Assembly: GCF_009901525.1 (NCBI RefSeq)
Contig: NZ_CP019288.1
Span: forward strand, 3,377,501-3,441,500
DNA from: Kordia antarctica
GTDB taxonomy: Bacteria > Bacteroidota > Bacteroidia > Flavobacteriales > Flavobacteriaceae
Direction: 5' to 3'
DNA length: 64,000 bases
Position 1 is the stretch's first letter. Every line of letters begins with the position of its first letter. Below are positions 27,562-35,045 of the stretch, in pieces. Both the position numbers and the translations under genes were made by a program. The notes beneath the pieces were generated by a model. That model was not told the origin of the DNA. It made no database searches and saw only the letters and a list, made by a program, of their open reading frames with translations.

Positions 27562-27717
27562 ATGAAACGAAGTAAAACGTTATTAGACAAAAGAAAAACA
27601 TTTATTCATAATTACGTAGAAGATAACTCTACAAAACAAATGAAGGTAATTATTAACGAATTGGTTAATAAACTGTTCATTTCAGAAAAGACGATATATA
27701 ATATTTTAAAACAGTAA
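27562..27717 (+). CDS. Small basic protein, 51 aa, possible HTH
   Basis: An ATG at 27562 opens 51 codons ending in TAA at 27715-27717. The product is basic (MKRSKTLLDKRKTFIHNYV at the start) and its second half, LVNKLFISEKTIYNILKQ, has the shape of a helix-turn-helix recognition unit. It is preceded by the divergent repressor and followed within 50 nt by a strong terminator, so it is a separate transcript. Small Cro-like or excisionase-like regulators are common at this position in phages; that role is inferred. Confidence 0.6.
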   Translation: MKRSKTLLDKRKTFIHNYVEDNSTKQMKVIINELVNKLFISEKTIYNILKQ

Positions 27718-27758
27718 TTAGCTAGTCACTCAACGCTCATTAAAATATGTATATCCAG

Positions 27759-27793
27759 AAAACTCCTTTATTCAAGTAAAGGAGTTTTTTTTT
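27759..27793 (+). terminator. Terminator after the 51-aa gene
   Basis: AAAACTCCTTTA (27759-27770) and TAAAGGAGTTTT (27777-27788) form a perfect 12-bp stem with a 6-nt loop, followed by more Ts. Confidence 0.9.
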
Positions 27794-27912
27794 GAATCAA
27801 CTCTAAACAAAAGATTAATCCTTTATAAATGTAGGTTTATTCTTAAAATTATTCGTAAATTGAAGTATTAATCTTTAAAATATGTCATTAACGAATTATA
27901 ATATTACTTATT

Positions 27913-28524
27913 ATGAAACAATCACTAAGAACATTAAAATCCTATTTTGAAACAGGAGACACACCAACAGAATCCCAATTTATAGATTTATTAGACAGTT
28001 TGGCCATACCTATGATTGGCGAAATCAAAACTGTAAGTTTTGCCACAGTTCCAAGCGGTTGGGCAAAGTGCGACGGACAGTTGTTAAATACTTCCGATTA
28101 CAAAACTTTATTCAAATTGATTGGTACAACCTACGGTGGAGACGGAACAACCACTTTTGCTTTGCCTGATTTAAGAGGACGGTCTCCTATTCATGAAGGA
28201 CAAGGATCAGGACTTTCTAATATTACATTAGGTCAAATAAGTGGTTCTGAAACTAAAGTATTAACTGTTACAGAATTACCCAATCATACGCATTCTGGGA
28301 CAATTAAAGTTTCTAATGTAAATGCTGATGATGATGCAGGAGGCACTAGTTCGTCCATAGGAAAAACAGAAATCTTCGTAGAAAGTGCTCCTAATATAGA
28401 CTTAGCATCAGGAAGTGTAACTCTTGATAACACAGGAGGACAACAACCGTTTAATATTAGAAATCCATTTTTGGGGCTTAACTATATTATTGCTTTAGAA
28501 GGAATTAATCCTTTAGCAAGTTAA
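27913..28524 (+). CDS. Phage tail-collar domain protein
   Basis: The 203-residue protein has a short helical N-terminus and then the phage tail-collar domain (about 33-105), recognised by PMIGEIKTVSFATVPSGWAK, CDGQ and the GTTYGGDGTTTFALPDLRGR block. A Gly/Ser/Thr-rich beta region follows and ends in the conserved NIRNPFLGLNYIIALEG. Such proteins occur in phage tail fibres and in the microcystin-dependent-protein family of bacterial genomes. No other tail gene is nearby, so it may be a domesticated remnant or a stand-alone secreted adhesin. It is bounded by terminators on both sides. Confidence 0.85.
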   Translation: MKQSLRTLKSYFETGDTPTESQFIDLLDSLAIPMIGEIKTVSFATVPSGWAKCDGQLLNTSDYKTLFKLIGTTYGGDGTTTFALPDLRGRSPIHEGQGSGLSNITLGQISGSETKVLTVTELPNHTHSGTIKVSNVNADDDAGGTSSSIGKTEIFVESAPNIDLASGSVTLDNTGGQQPFNIRNPFLGLNYIIALEGINPLAS

Positions 28525-28547
28525 AATACAGTAAACAATACAAATTC

Positions 28548-28579
28548 AAAAAACCCCTTTCATTGTGAAGGGATTTTTT
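28548..28579 (+). terminator. Terminator after tail-collar gene
   Basis: AAAAAACCCCTTTC pairs with GAAGGGATTTTTT (one C-T mismatch and one bulged base), giving a GC-containing stem and a T-run. The gene is therefore transcriptionally separate from the endolysin cassette. Confidence 0.8.
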
Positions 28580-28673
28580 ATGATTAATTTCTTCAAGAAG
28601 ATGAGCTATTCTTCAGCTCGTCATAAGCATCAAAAGTAAATTCCAACATAAAACAGAAAAAACAATTATATTA

Positions 28674-28707
28674 TTGTAATATGTTTGTTTTGTGTTGTAA
28701 TATGTTT
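28674..28707. promoter_or_regulatory. Tandem operator-like repeats at the endolysin promoter
   Basis: TTGTAATATGTTT occurs exactly at 28674-28686 and 28695-28707, 21 bp apart. The first copy overlaps the -33 element and the second abuts the -7 element. The core TGTAATWTGTT is shared with the pair at 27352-27385 upstream of the S24 repressor. Confidence 0.65.
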
Positions 28708-28715
28708 TATATTTG
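28684..28715 (+). promoter_or_regulatory. Promoter of the endolysin-holin cassette
   Basis: TTTG at 28684-28687, 20 nt of spacer, TATATTTG at 28708-28715: an exact match to the Bacteroidota vegetative promoter. It is the best promoter in the window. It leaves a leader of about 275 nt before the endolysin ATG at 28997. I see small palindromes (ATTCATGAAT, TGTATACA) in that leader but no known riboswitch. Confidence 0.75.
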
Positions 28716-28996
28716 TATTCACTTTACTACTGAATAATACATCATTTTGTAAAATTCATAGTTAAAAGACACTGTTGAGAAGAATCTTATTACGCATGCA
28801 AAGCACTATTCTGGTTAAGAAAATATAAAATACTGTTGCATCAAATATACGTTTTTTTATTCTCAAATTTAATTCCAACATATTCATGAATATATACATC
28901 ATGCGCTAATACAAACAGCTGCAAAGGTGATTGTATACACAATTATTTTTCAGACAATGAGTCGTATTTGTCGCTTAATTAATAAAAATTAAAACT

Positions 28997-29431
28997 ATGA
29001 GCTTAATTCAAAAAGCATTATCACAATATGGTGTAAGAGAAGTTGATGGTAAAATAGATAATCCCAAAATCGTTGCATACTTTGAAATAGTAGGATTCGA
29101 TGGCAACAAATTACACGACGAAACTGCTTGGTGTAGCGCATTTGTAAACTGGGTTTCTAAAACCGAAAATTACTCTTACAGTGGAAAATTAAACGCCCGA
29201 AGTTGGCTAAATGTTGGCGAATCAACCGCAGTACCAACACAAGGAGATGTTGTCGTATTATGGCGCGAATCTCCAAGTAGTTGGAAAGGACACGTCGGTT
29301 TTTTTGTAAAAGAAACTAAACGGTACGTCTACATTTTGGGAGGAAATCAAAATAATAGAGTTTCTATAAAAGCCTATCCAAAAAATAGGGTTTTAGAGTA
29401 TCGAAAATTAGCTAAGCATGGAGAAAATTAA
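28997..29431 (+). CDS. TIGR02594-type peptidoglycan hydrolase (phage endolysin)
   Basis: The 144-residue protein is a compact CHAP/NlpC-like hydrolase: catalytic Cys46 in ETAWCSAFVNWV, His99 in WKGHVGFF, and the following GGNQNNRVSI block are characteristic. ARSWLNVG, TQGDVVVLWR and the GKLNARS segment fit the TIGR02594 family. It would cut the cell-wall peptide or amide bond. It has no signal peptide, so release depends on the holin encoded next, whose start overlaps it by 14 nt. Confidence 0.88.
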   Translation: MSLIQKALSQYGVREVDGKIDNPKIVAYFEIVGFDGNKLHDETAWCSAFVNWVSKTENYSYSGKLNARSWLNVGESTAVPTQGDVVVLWRESPSSWKGHVGFFVKETKRYVYILGGNQNNRVSIKAYPKNRVLEYRKLAKHGEN

Positions 29432-29903
29432 ACCATATCTATTTTGGGTATTCGCATTAATTGCGCCAATAGCTTCCATAATGTTAACCATTGGTTTCCT
29501 AATTATTGTAGATTTTATTACAGGAGCGTATGCTTCATATAAGAAAAAGATACCAATAACAAGTAAACGCATTGGAAATACAGTCTCTAAATTTTTCATC
29601 TATAATTTGGTGGTTTTGTCTGCCTTTTTATTAGAAAAATATATTGTAAAGGAAATTCCTTTTCAACGCATTATTACAGGATTTATAGCGATTGCTGAAA
29701 TTAAATCCATCTTAGAAAATTTCAACAAAATCTATGGAATAAATCCTTTTAAAGCATTAGTCAATTTAATCAAAAAAAAGTCTTTTGAAGGATTAGAAGA
29801 AACCATAAATATTCTTGTAAATGATAAAGAGAAACATCTAAAAACTCAAAAAAATGAACTAGAAAAAAATGAAAATTCAGAAAAAAGTATTGATTATAAG
29901 TAA
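29418..29903 (+). CDS. Phage holin (toxin-secretion/phage-lysis holin family)
   Basis: The 161-residue protein has two to three hydrophobic N-terminal helices with the family motif DFITGAYASYKKK followed by ITSKRIGNTVSKF, and then a membrane segment and charged cytoplasmic tail (KHLKTQKNELEKNENSEKS). Holins form inner-membrane pores that let the endolysin reach the wall. The 14-nt overlap with the endolysin gene shows translational coupling. Confidence 0.88.
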   Translation: MEKIKPYLFWVFALIAPIASIMLTIGFLIIVDFITGAYASYKKKIPITSKRIGNTVSKFFIYNLVVLSAFLLEKYIVKEIPFQRIITGFIAIAEIKSILENFNKIYGINPFKALVNLIKKKSFEGLEETINILVNDKEKHLKTQKNELEKNENSEKSIDYK

Positions 29904-29984
29904 TTGAAATTCAATTATTTAAACCAATATATAGTCTTCCTATAAAACATATATTAAGTACATATTACCCAAATTTTAATTATT

Positions 29985-30012
29985 GAGCCTTTGTACTGCA
30001 AAGGCTCTTTTT
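29985..30012 (+). terminator. Terminator after the holin gene
   Basis: GAGCCTTTG (29985-29993) and CAAAGGCTC (29999-30007) form a perfect 9-bp stem with a 5-nt loop, followed by TTTTT. Confidence 0.85.
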
Positions 30013-30025
30013 AACTCAAATCATC

Positions 30026-30637
30026 ATGAAAACTATAAAAATATCCAAAGATAGAATACTACTTGTCGTCATCATTATATTAGTCTGGTACACCACATTA
30101 CTAAAAGCGTGCGAAAGCGACATTAACATAAGTCCAGAACCAACTGTTACGATTGTAAGAGACACAGTTTGGCAAACAAAAATTGATACTTTACACATTA
30201 AAACGACAACCTTTGAACACGTTTACATTCCTATCGAAAATTCACATTTAGATCGGAAAGATTTTAAAAAAGAAATTACACTTGAAGAAACAACACAATT
30301 TGCCGCAGGAAAGTTATACAAAGACACACTTAGCACCGACGATATTGATATTTTCACCTATAATTTGGTTGATGGAACTTTGATTGACAGTAAGTTTTCG
30401 TATCAATTAAAAGTACCAAGAGAAATTACCATTACAAAAACCATTGAACATCCAAAAACGTACAGAAGCGGTTTGTATGTTTTTGGCGAAATTGGCGGAA
30501 ACAATCAAAAATTTGATAATCTGAGTCTTGGATTGCAATATCAAAACAAAGGAAAATGGTTTGCGTCGTATCGTATAAACCTCAACCAAATTGAAGCAAT
30601 AACGCATAATATTGGTGTTGGCGTTCGGTTTTGGTAA
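30026..30637 (+). CDS. Membrane-anchored protein of the lysis island, 203 aa
   Basis: An N-terminal transmembrane anchor (about residues 10-27, ILLVVIIILVWYTTLL) precedes a periplasmic domain rich in beta strands and Thr (RDTVWQTKIDTLHIKTTTFE). The domain ends with an outer-membrane-like C-terminal segment (IGVGVRFW). I recall similar proteins next to Bacteroidota phage lysis genes (DUF6808-like), but cannot confirm it. A spanin-like role bridging inner and outer membrane would suit its position after endolysin and holin; this is inference. A terminator separates it from the holin. Confidence 0.6.
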   Translation: MKTIKISKDRILLVVIIILVWYTTLLKACESDINISPEPTVTIVRDTVWQTKIDTLHIKTTTFEHVYIPIENSHLDRKDFKKEITLEETTQFAAGKLYKDTLSTDDIDIFTYNLVDGTLIDSKFSYQLKVPREITITKTIEHPKTYRSGLYVFGEIGGNNQKFDNLSLGLQYQNKGKWFASYRINLNQIEAITHNIGVGVRFW

Positions 30638-30658
30638 AAAACATTTTAAATTAGGTTT

Positions 30659-30973
30659 TTATACCAACACTACAAACGCGATAATCAATGCAATCAATAC
30701 AAGCGTTAATATAAGTTCAATTCTATAAGGCCTGTTATGCTTTTTGGAAGTCAATTTTTCTGTTTCCTCAAATTCTTTCTCTTTCAATTTTTCATTAATG
30801 ATTTCTACCAAAATAATATCTTTCTCATTAAAAAAATATTCAGAAAACTTCGAATCTGGAATTTCTCTTTTCACAAATTTTATTTGCTGTTCTTTCAACG
30901 AAGTATCAAAGAAGTGTTCTGCTTCTTCATTCGTAAATAATTTAAAATAACGCTCTAAGTTTACTTTCTTCAT
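30659..30973 (-). CDS. Tail-anchored hypothetical protein, 104 aa
   Basis: The start at 30973 (MKKVNLERYFKLFTNEEAEH) is preferred over an upstream frame start at 31033, whose extra 20 residues look like non-coding AT-rich DNA. The body is charged and helical. The last 20 residues (IELILTLVLIALIIAFVVLV) form a single transmembrane helix with no residues after it, a tail-anchor layout. Function is unknown. It converges on the membrane-anchored protein of the lysis island. Confidence 0.55.
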   Translation of the reverse strand: MKKVNLERYFKLFTNEEAEHFFDTSLKEQQIKFVKREIPDSKFSEYFFNEKDIILVEIINEKLKEKEFEETEKLTSKKHNRPYRIELILTLVLIALIIAFVVLV

Positions 30974-31051
30974 TTGTGGTCTGTGTACAATAAAGATAGT
31001 AAATAAGATGAATTTGATTAGAAAAAGGTACAAAATTACTCCTAACGAATT

Positions 31052-31266
31052 CTTTTTCCGAAGTATAGCGTTGATTTTTCGTTAAGAATTTTCGAAGCCT
31101 TGGAGAAATCAAAGATTCATGAACTCTTATTTAATAAAATAAAAAATTGTGAACTAAAATTTAGAAAAATGAATGCGATTTTGACTTTTTCAGTCAAAAA
31201 TACCTCTGGAAAAACGCACTTTCTTTTTGTTTCTGTTTTCTTTGTGCGAGCAAAGAAAATGAAAAT
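31052..31266 (+). repeat. Family I interspersed repeat, copy A
   Basis: It has the conserved blocks CGTTAAGAATTTTCGAAGCC, ACCTCTGGAAAAACGCACTT and the terminal hairpin word TTTGTGCGAGCAAAG. The internal hairpin is TTTTGACT/AGTCAAAA, the same version as copy B. About 45 nt are inserted between the CCTTGGAGAAA block and the TTTAGAAAAATGAATGCG block. It occupies most of the gap before rnpA. Confidence 0.8.
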
Positions 31267-31398
31267 TAGAAATTGATACTGAACTATTTAATAAATAATT
31301 TTCTAAAATACCTCAAAACGTTGTTCTCAATGTAATTAGAGGAACTTATGCTAAATACAATCTTATTTTCTATTTTTACCGAGATTCAACACATTTTC

Positions 31399-31791
31399 AT
31401 GAAATTAGGTTTTCCAAAAGAAGAAAAATTAAAGAGTAAAAAGTGCATTGAGCAGCTTTTCAGCGAAGGAAATTCTGTTTCAAAGTTTCCGCTACGACTT
31501 GTGTTTACAGCAACCAATTTACCAACTGATGTTCCTATTCAGGCAGGTTTTTCGGTAACGAAACGTAATTTTAAAAAAGCTGTCACGCGAAATAGAATCA
31601 AAAGATTAATGCGGGAAGCGTATCGATTGAACAAAAATGATGTTTTTAACAAAATATCAACAACCTATGCTTTTATGTTTTTGTATATTGGAAAACAAGA
31701 ACCGACTTTTGAAGAAATTGAAAAGTCAATGATTCGATTGTTGCAAAAATTTGTTGAAAAAACGGAAGCAACAATCACACCCGAAAAATAA
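31399..31791 (+). CDS. rnpA: Ribonuclease P protein component
   Basis: The start at 31399 (MKLGFPKEEKLKSKKCIEQL) gives 130 residues, the family's normal length; an ATG at 31348 would add an atypical leader. The signature RNR motif is present in AVTRNRIKRLMREAYRL, together with AGFSVTKRNFKKA. The protein helps the catalytic RNase P RNA process tRNA 5' ends. A CtpA-type protease gene follows after 43 nt. rpmH is not adjacent, unlike in many other phyla. Confidence 0.96.
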   Translation: MKLGFPKEEKLKSKKCIEQLFSEGNSVSKFPLRLVFTATNLPTDVPIQAGFSVTKRNFKKAVTRNRIKRLMREAYRLNKNDVFNKISTTYAFMFLYIGKQEPTFEEIEKSMIRLLQKFVEKTEATITPEK

Positions 31792-31834
31792 CTGTACGAA
31801 AGCTATATCTTATTAGCCGTTAACGAAATAAAAG

Positions 31835-33472
31835 ATGAAAAAAATATTCAAAAGAAAAATTATAATTCCTGTATTAGCAATTACAATTTTATTTGGCGCA
31901 GTAAGTTTTAAAAGTGACTTTTTTGAAATCGCGAAGCAAATTGAAATATTCACAACCATGTTTAAGCAATTAAATATGAATTATGTAGATGAAACAAATC
32001 CTGCCGAATTGATGGATGGAGCCATCAAAGAAATGCTCAGTGATTTGGATCCGTACACAAAGTTTTACAACGAACAAGACGTAGAAGCTGCCAAAATTAG
32101 AAATGCTGGCGAATATTCAGGAATTGGCGCATCTGTTCGTAGAAACAAAAATAAAATTACCATTATTGAACCGTATAAAGATTATCCTGCCGATAAAGCC
32201 GGAATGAAAGCTGGCGATGAAATTATAAAAATTGGCGACATTATAATTGCAAATTTTAAAGAAGATACTGGCGAATTGCTAAAAGGTACTGCCAATAGTA
32301 AAGTTACCATTGTGTACAAACGTCAAGGAAAAGAATACACAACCGAGTTGACGCGTAGTAAAGTTGAAATAGACGCAGTTCCTTTTTATAAAATGATTGA
32401 TGACAAAACTGGATATATTGTACTGGCTAAATTCAACAAAAAAGCAAGTGCACAAACCAAAGAAGCATTAGAAAAACTAAAAGAAGATGGCGCGGAACGT
32501 ATTATTTTAGACTTGCGAAGTAATCCTGGAGGATTATTGCGTGAATCTATTGATATTGTGAATCTTTTTGTGCCAAAAGGCGAAGTGATTGTGGTTACAA
32601 AATCGAAAGTAAAAAAATACAACCGAACGTATAAAACTAGAAAAAGTCCTGTGGATACAGAAATTCCATTAGTAGTTTTAGTAAATGGTAGAAGTGCCTC
32701 AGCAAGCGAAATTGTTTCTGGAGCATTGCAAGATTTAGACAGAGCTGTCGTAATTGGCGCGCGAAGTTTTGGAAAAGGCTTGGTACAACAACCAAAAAAA
32801 TTAACGTACGGAACACAAATAAAAATAACGATTTCAAGATATTATACACCTTCTGGACGTTGTATTCAGGCATTGGATTACTGGAATAGAGATGAAGAAG
32901 GAAAAGCCGTAAGAACCGATGCAAATGATTATACTGCGTTTAAAACGAAAAAAGGAAGAACAGTTTATGATGGTGGCGGAATCAATCCGGATATTGAAAT
33001 TAATTCACAAAAAACAAGTGATTTTACAAAGTCATTAATGGGAAATTTGGTCATTTTTGATTATGCAACCGAGTTCTACAATCAAAACTCATTTGCAACG
33101 ATGAATGATTTTTCTTTTGACGATTCAAATTATAATGCGTTTAAGCAAAGTGTCGTTTCTTCAGGAATGGATTACTACGAAACAAATACGGAGAAAGAGC
33201 TTCAAAAAATAATGAACACAAAAGAAGCGGAAGATTTTGGCGCTGGTGTTTCTAAAGAATATAGCGAATTGTTAGCTTCCATTAAACAAAGTAAATTAGA
33301 AGCGTTAGACACGTATAAGGCGCAAATTGAACAAGAGCTTCAAAACGAAATCTTAAAGCGTTACTTCTATCGTGAAGGTTTGTACGAGTATCAACTTACA
33401 CATGATGAAGCTATCAAATCAGCAACTGCGTTATTGGCTAATAAAAGTGAATATGAAGCAGTTTTGGATTAA
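31835..33472 (+). CDS. C-terminal processing peptidase (S41 family, CtpA/Prc-like)
   Basis: The 545-residue protein has an N-terminal membrane/signal segment (IIPVLAITILFGAVSF) and a PDZ domain (about 95-175; GIGASVRRN...GMKAGDEIIKIGD). The S41 catalytic core has Ser in NGRSASASEIVSGAL and Lys in GARSFGKGLVQQ. The C-terminal 150 residues are helical. These periplasmic proteases trim the C-termini of envelope proteins. It is likely cotranscribed with rnpA, 43 nt upstream. Confidence 0.95.
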   Translation: MKKIFKRKIIIPVLAITILFGAVSFKSDFFEIAKQIEIFTTMFKQLNMNYVDETNPAELMDGAIKEMLSDLDPYTKFYNEQDVEAAKIRNAGEYSGIGASVRRNKNKITIIEPYKDYPADKAGMKAGDEIIKIGDIIIANFKEDTGELLKGTANSKVTIVYKRQGKEYTTELTRSKVEIDAVPFYKMIDDKTGYIVLAKFNKKASAQTKEALEKLKEDGAERIILDLRSNPGGLLRESIDIVNLFVPKGEVIVVTKSKVKKYNRTYKTRKSPVDTEIPLVVLVNGRSASASEIVSGALQDLDRAVVIGARSFGKGLVQQPKKLTYGTQIKITISRYYTPSGRCIQALDYWNRDEEGKAVRTDANDYTAFKTKKGRTVYDGGGINPDIEINSQKTSDFTKSLMGNLVIFDYATEFYNQNSFATMNDFSFDDSNYNAFKQSVVSSGMDYYETNTEKELQKIMNTKEAEDFGAGVSKEYSELLASIKQSKLEALDTYKAQIEQELQNEILKRYFYREGLYEYQLTHDEAIKSATALLANKSEYEAVLD

Positions 33473-33482
33473 GAGATTAACT

Positions 33483-33926
33483 TTATCTAACCATTCCAAT
33501 ATGTGGAATTCCATCTTCTAAATATTCATCGCCAACTTGAGTAAAACCGTGTGATTCGTAGAATTTTTTCAAATACGTTTGTGCTGAAATTTTAATATTT
33601 TTTGTATTATAATGCTGTTCAATTGCTGCAATAGAAGCTTTCATAATTGCATGTCCGTATTTAAAAGCACGTGCGTTTTCTGAAACTACTACTCTACCAA
33701 TACTTGCGTTGTCAAAATAATCGCCTGCATTAAAAAGTCGCGTGTATGCTACAATTTTTTCGTTTTCGTCACAACCAATAACGTGCAATGCTTTTCGGTC
33801 TTTTCCGTCAATATCTTGGTATACGCAATCTTGTTCTACCACAAAAACTTCACTTCGCAATTGGAATACATCGTGTAATTCATCAATGGTAAATTCGCTA
33901 AATGATTTTACTTTTACTGTTAGCAT
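33483..33926 (-). CDS. GNAT-family N-acetyltransferase (ElaA-like)
   Basis: The 147-residue protein shows the ElaA-type order: LRSEVFVVEQDCVYQDIDGKD near residues 25-43, then the acetyl-CoA-binding segment ASIGRVVVSENARAFKYGHA, and a C-terminal FYESHGFTQVGDEYLEDGIP. It probably transfers an acetyl group to a small amine; the substrate is unknown. It converges on the CtpA-type gene, with stops only about 10 nt apart. Confidence 0.88.
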   Translation of the reverse strand: MLTVKVKSFSEFTIDELHDVFQLRSEVFVVEQDCVYQDIDGKDRKALHVIGCDENEKIVAYTRLFNAGDYFDNASIGRVVVSENARAFKYGHAIMKASIAAIEQHYNTKNIKISAQTYLKKFYESHGFTQVGDEYLEDGIPHIGMVR

Positions 33927-33953
33927 ACGTTATCGATATCAATTATTTTTTGA

Positions 33954-33961
33954 CAAATATA
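33954..33961 (-). promoter_or_regulatory. Candidate -7 element of the GNAT gene
   Basis: CAAATATA on the plus strand is TATATTTG on the minus strand, 28 nt before the start at 33926. No clear -33 element. Confidence 0.45.
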
Positions 33962-34019
33962 ATATAGAATAGCAGATTATTTTTGATTTAAAACCATGAA
34001 ACTCATTCACAAAAACATA

Positions 34020-34053
34020 AAAACCCGAAAACTAATCGAAGTTTTCGGGTTTT
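34020..34053. terminator. Bidirectional-looking terminator between rpiB and GNAT
   Basis: AAAACCCGAAAAC (34020-34032) and GTTTTCGGGTTTT (34041-34053) form a perfect 13-bp stem with an 8-nt loop. On the minus strand it ends the rpiB transcript. Confidence 0.9.
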
Positions 34054-34081
34054 CTATATATATAAAGTACTTATTAATAAC

Positions 34082-34516
34082 CTAACTACACCCAATCTTA
34101 GCAACTCTATTCTGATGTCTTCCACCTTCAAATTCGGTTTCTAAAAACGTATCAACCATTGCAATTGCTTGCGGAATTGACGTAAAACGTGCAGGAATAC
34201 TCAAAATATTTGCATCGTTATGTTGCCTGGCAAGCGCTACAATCTCTTTGGTCCAACAAAGTGCAGCTCGTACCTTTTGATGTTTATTCGCAGTCATAGA
34301 AGCACCATTTCCGCTTCCGCAGATAATAATTCCAAATTTGACTTTTCCACTTTCCACATCTGCAGCAACTGGATGTACAAAATCAGGATAATCTACACTT
34401 TCATTACTATCAGTTCCATAGTTTTTAACAACGTAACCTTTAGCTTCCAAATGTGCTACAATTGCGTTTTTATAATCGGTTCCGGCGTGATCATTTCCGA
34501 TGACAATATTTTTCAT
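34082..34516 (-). CDS. rpiB: Ribose-5-phosphate isomerase B
   Basis: The 144-residue protein matches the RpiB/LacAB fold: N-terminal IGNDHAGTDYK, VDYPDFVHPVA, the catalytic-loop ICGSGNGASMTANKHQKVRA with the conserved Cys, and HNDANILSIPARF. It interconverts ribose 5-phosphate and ribulose 5-phosphate in the pentose phosphate pathway. The gene has a promoter element upstream and a terminator directly downstream. Confidence 0.96.
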   Translation of the reverse strand: MKNIVIGNDHAGTDYKNAIVAHLEAKGYVVKNYGTDSNESVDYPDFVHPVAADVESGKVKFGIIICGSGNGASMTANKHQKVRAALCWTKEIVALARQHNDANILSIPARFTSIPQAIAMVDTFLETEFEGGRHQNRVAKIGCS

Positions 34517-34542
34517 AAATAAGGTGTTGTGTTTGTTGTAAA

Positions 34543-34569
34543 CAAAGGTATGAATCGAGTTTTGAACAA
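34543..34569 (-). promoter_or_regulatory. Promoter of rpiB
   Basis: On the minus strand TTG (34567-34569) and TACCTTTG (34543-34550) are separated by 16 nt, close to the Bacteroidota promoter layout, 27 nt before the rpiB start. Confidence 0.5.
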
Positions 34570-34739
34570 CCGAAAAAAGTCATTGTTAATTTCATTTTGC
34601 AATCGCTTCACGCTGAACTCATTATATAGTAGTACCAATTGTTGATAGTTTGTAGCTAAAAAGTGAGAAGTAAATTTTGTTACTTCAATAATTTTTACAA
34701 TACAAACAAATACCTGAGCTAACCTATTTAGTTAGCACT

Positions 34740-35045
34740 TCTTTTTAGCAAAGTTATAAAGAGTCGCTCTCTTGATTGTTAACAAAAATTTACCAACTAT
34801 TTATCACAAAAAAGCTGTGTATAAGAGTTGTTAATAACTGTTCATAACCTATCTAATGTTTCTTATGTTGAACACATTAGTCTTTTCATAACTTGTTCAT
34901 CAAATTCGATAACACACAATTCCTATCAAAAGTAAAAAAAGTTTTAGTAGCTATTCACACGCTATAATAACCACCAATAGTTTTTTTAAATTTATAAAAG
35001 AAAGAAATATATATATTATTAATGTTCATAACATTTGAAAGAAAT
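34740..35045. other. Candidate replication-origin-like region (DnaA-box-like and AT-rich)
   Basis: A 1.1-kb gap (34517-35630) without genes holds a cluster of origin-like words. TGTGTATAA at 34816-34824 is the reverse complement of TTATACACA, an exact DnaA-box consensus. TTTATCACA (34800-34808) and CTATTCACA (34951-34959) are one mismatch away. TGTTCATAAC occurs at 34839-34848 and 35023-35032, with TTTTCATAAC at 34883-34892, and GTTAATAAC lies at 34830-34838. An AT-only stretch (ATATATATTATTAAT) near 35008-35022 could be an unwinding element. This is suggestive only; skew or marker-frequency data would be needed. Confidence 0.35.

Noticed and set aside
26436-30637. Complete prophage
   Set aside because: There is no integrase, terminase, portal, capsid, replication or attachment-site signal; only repressor, collar and lysis functions are present.
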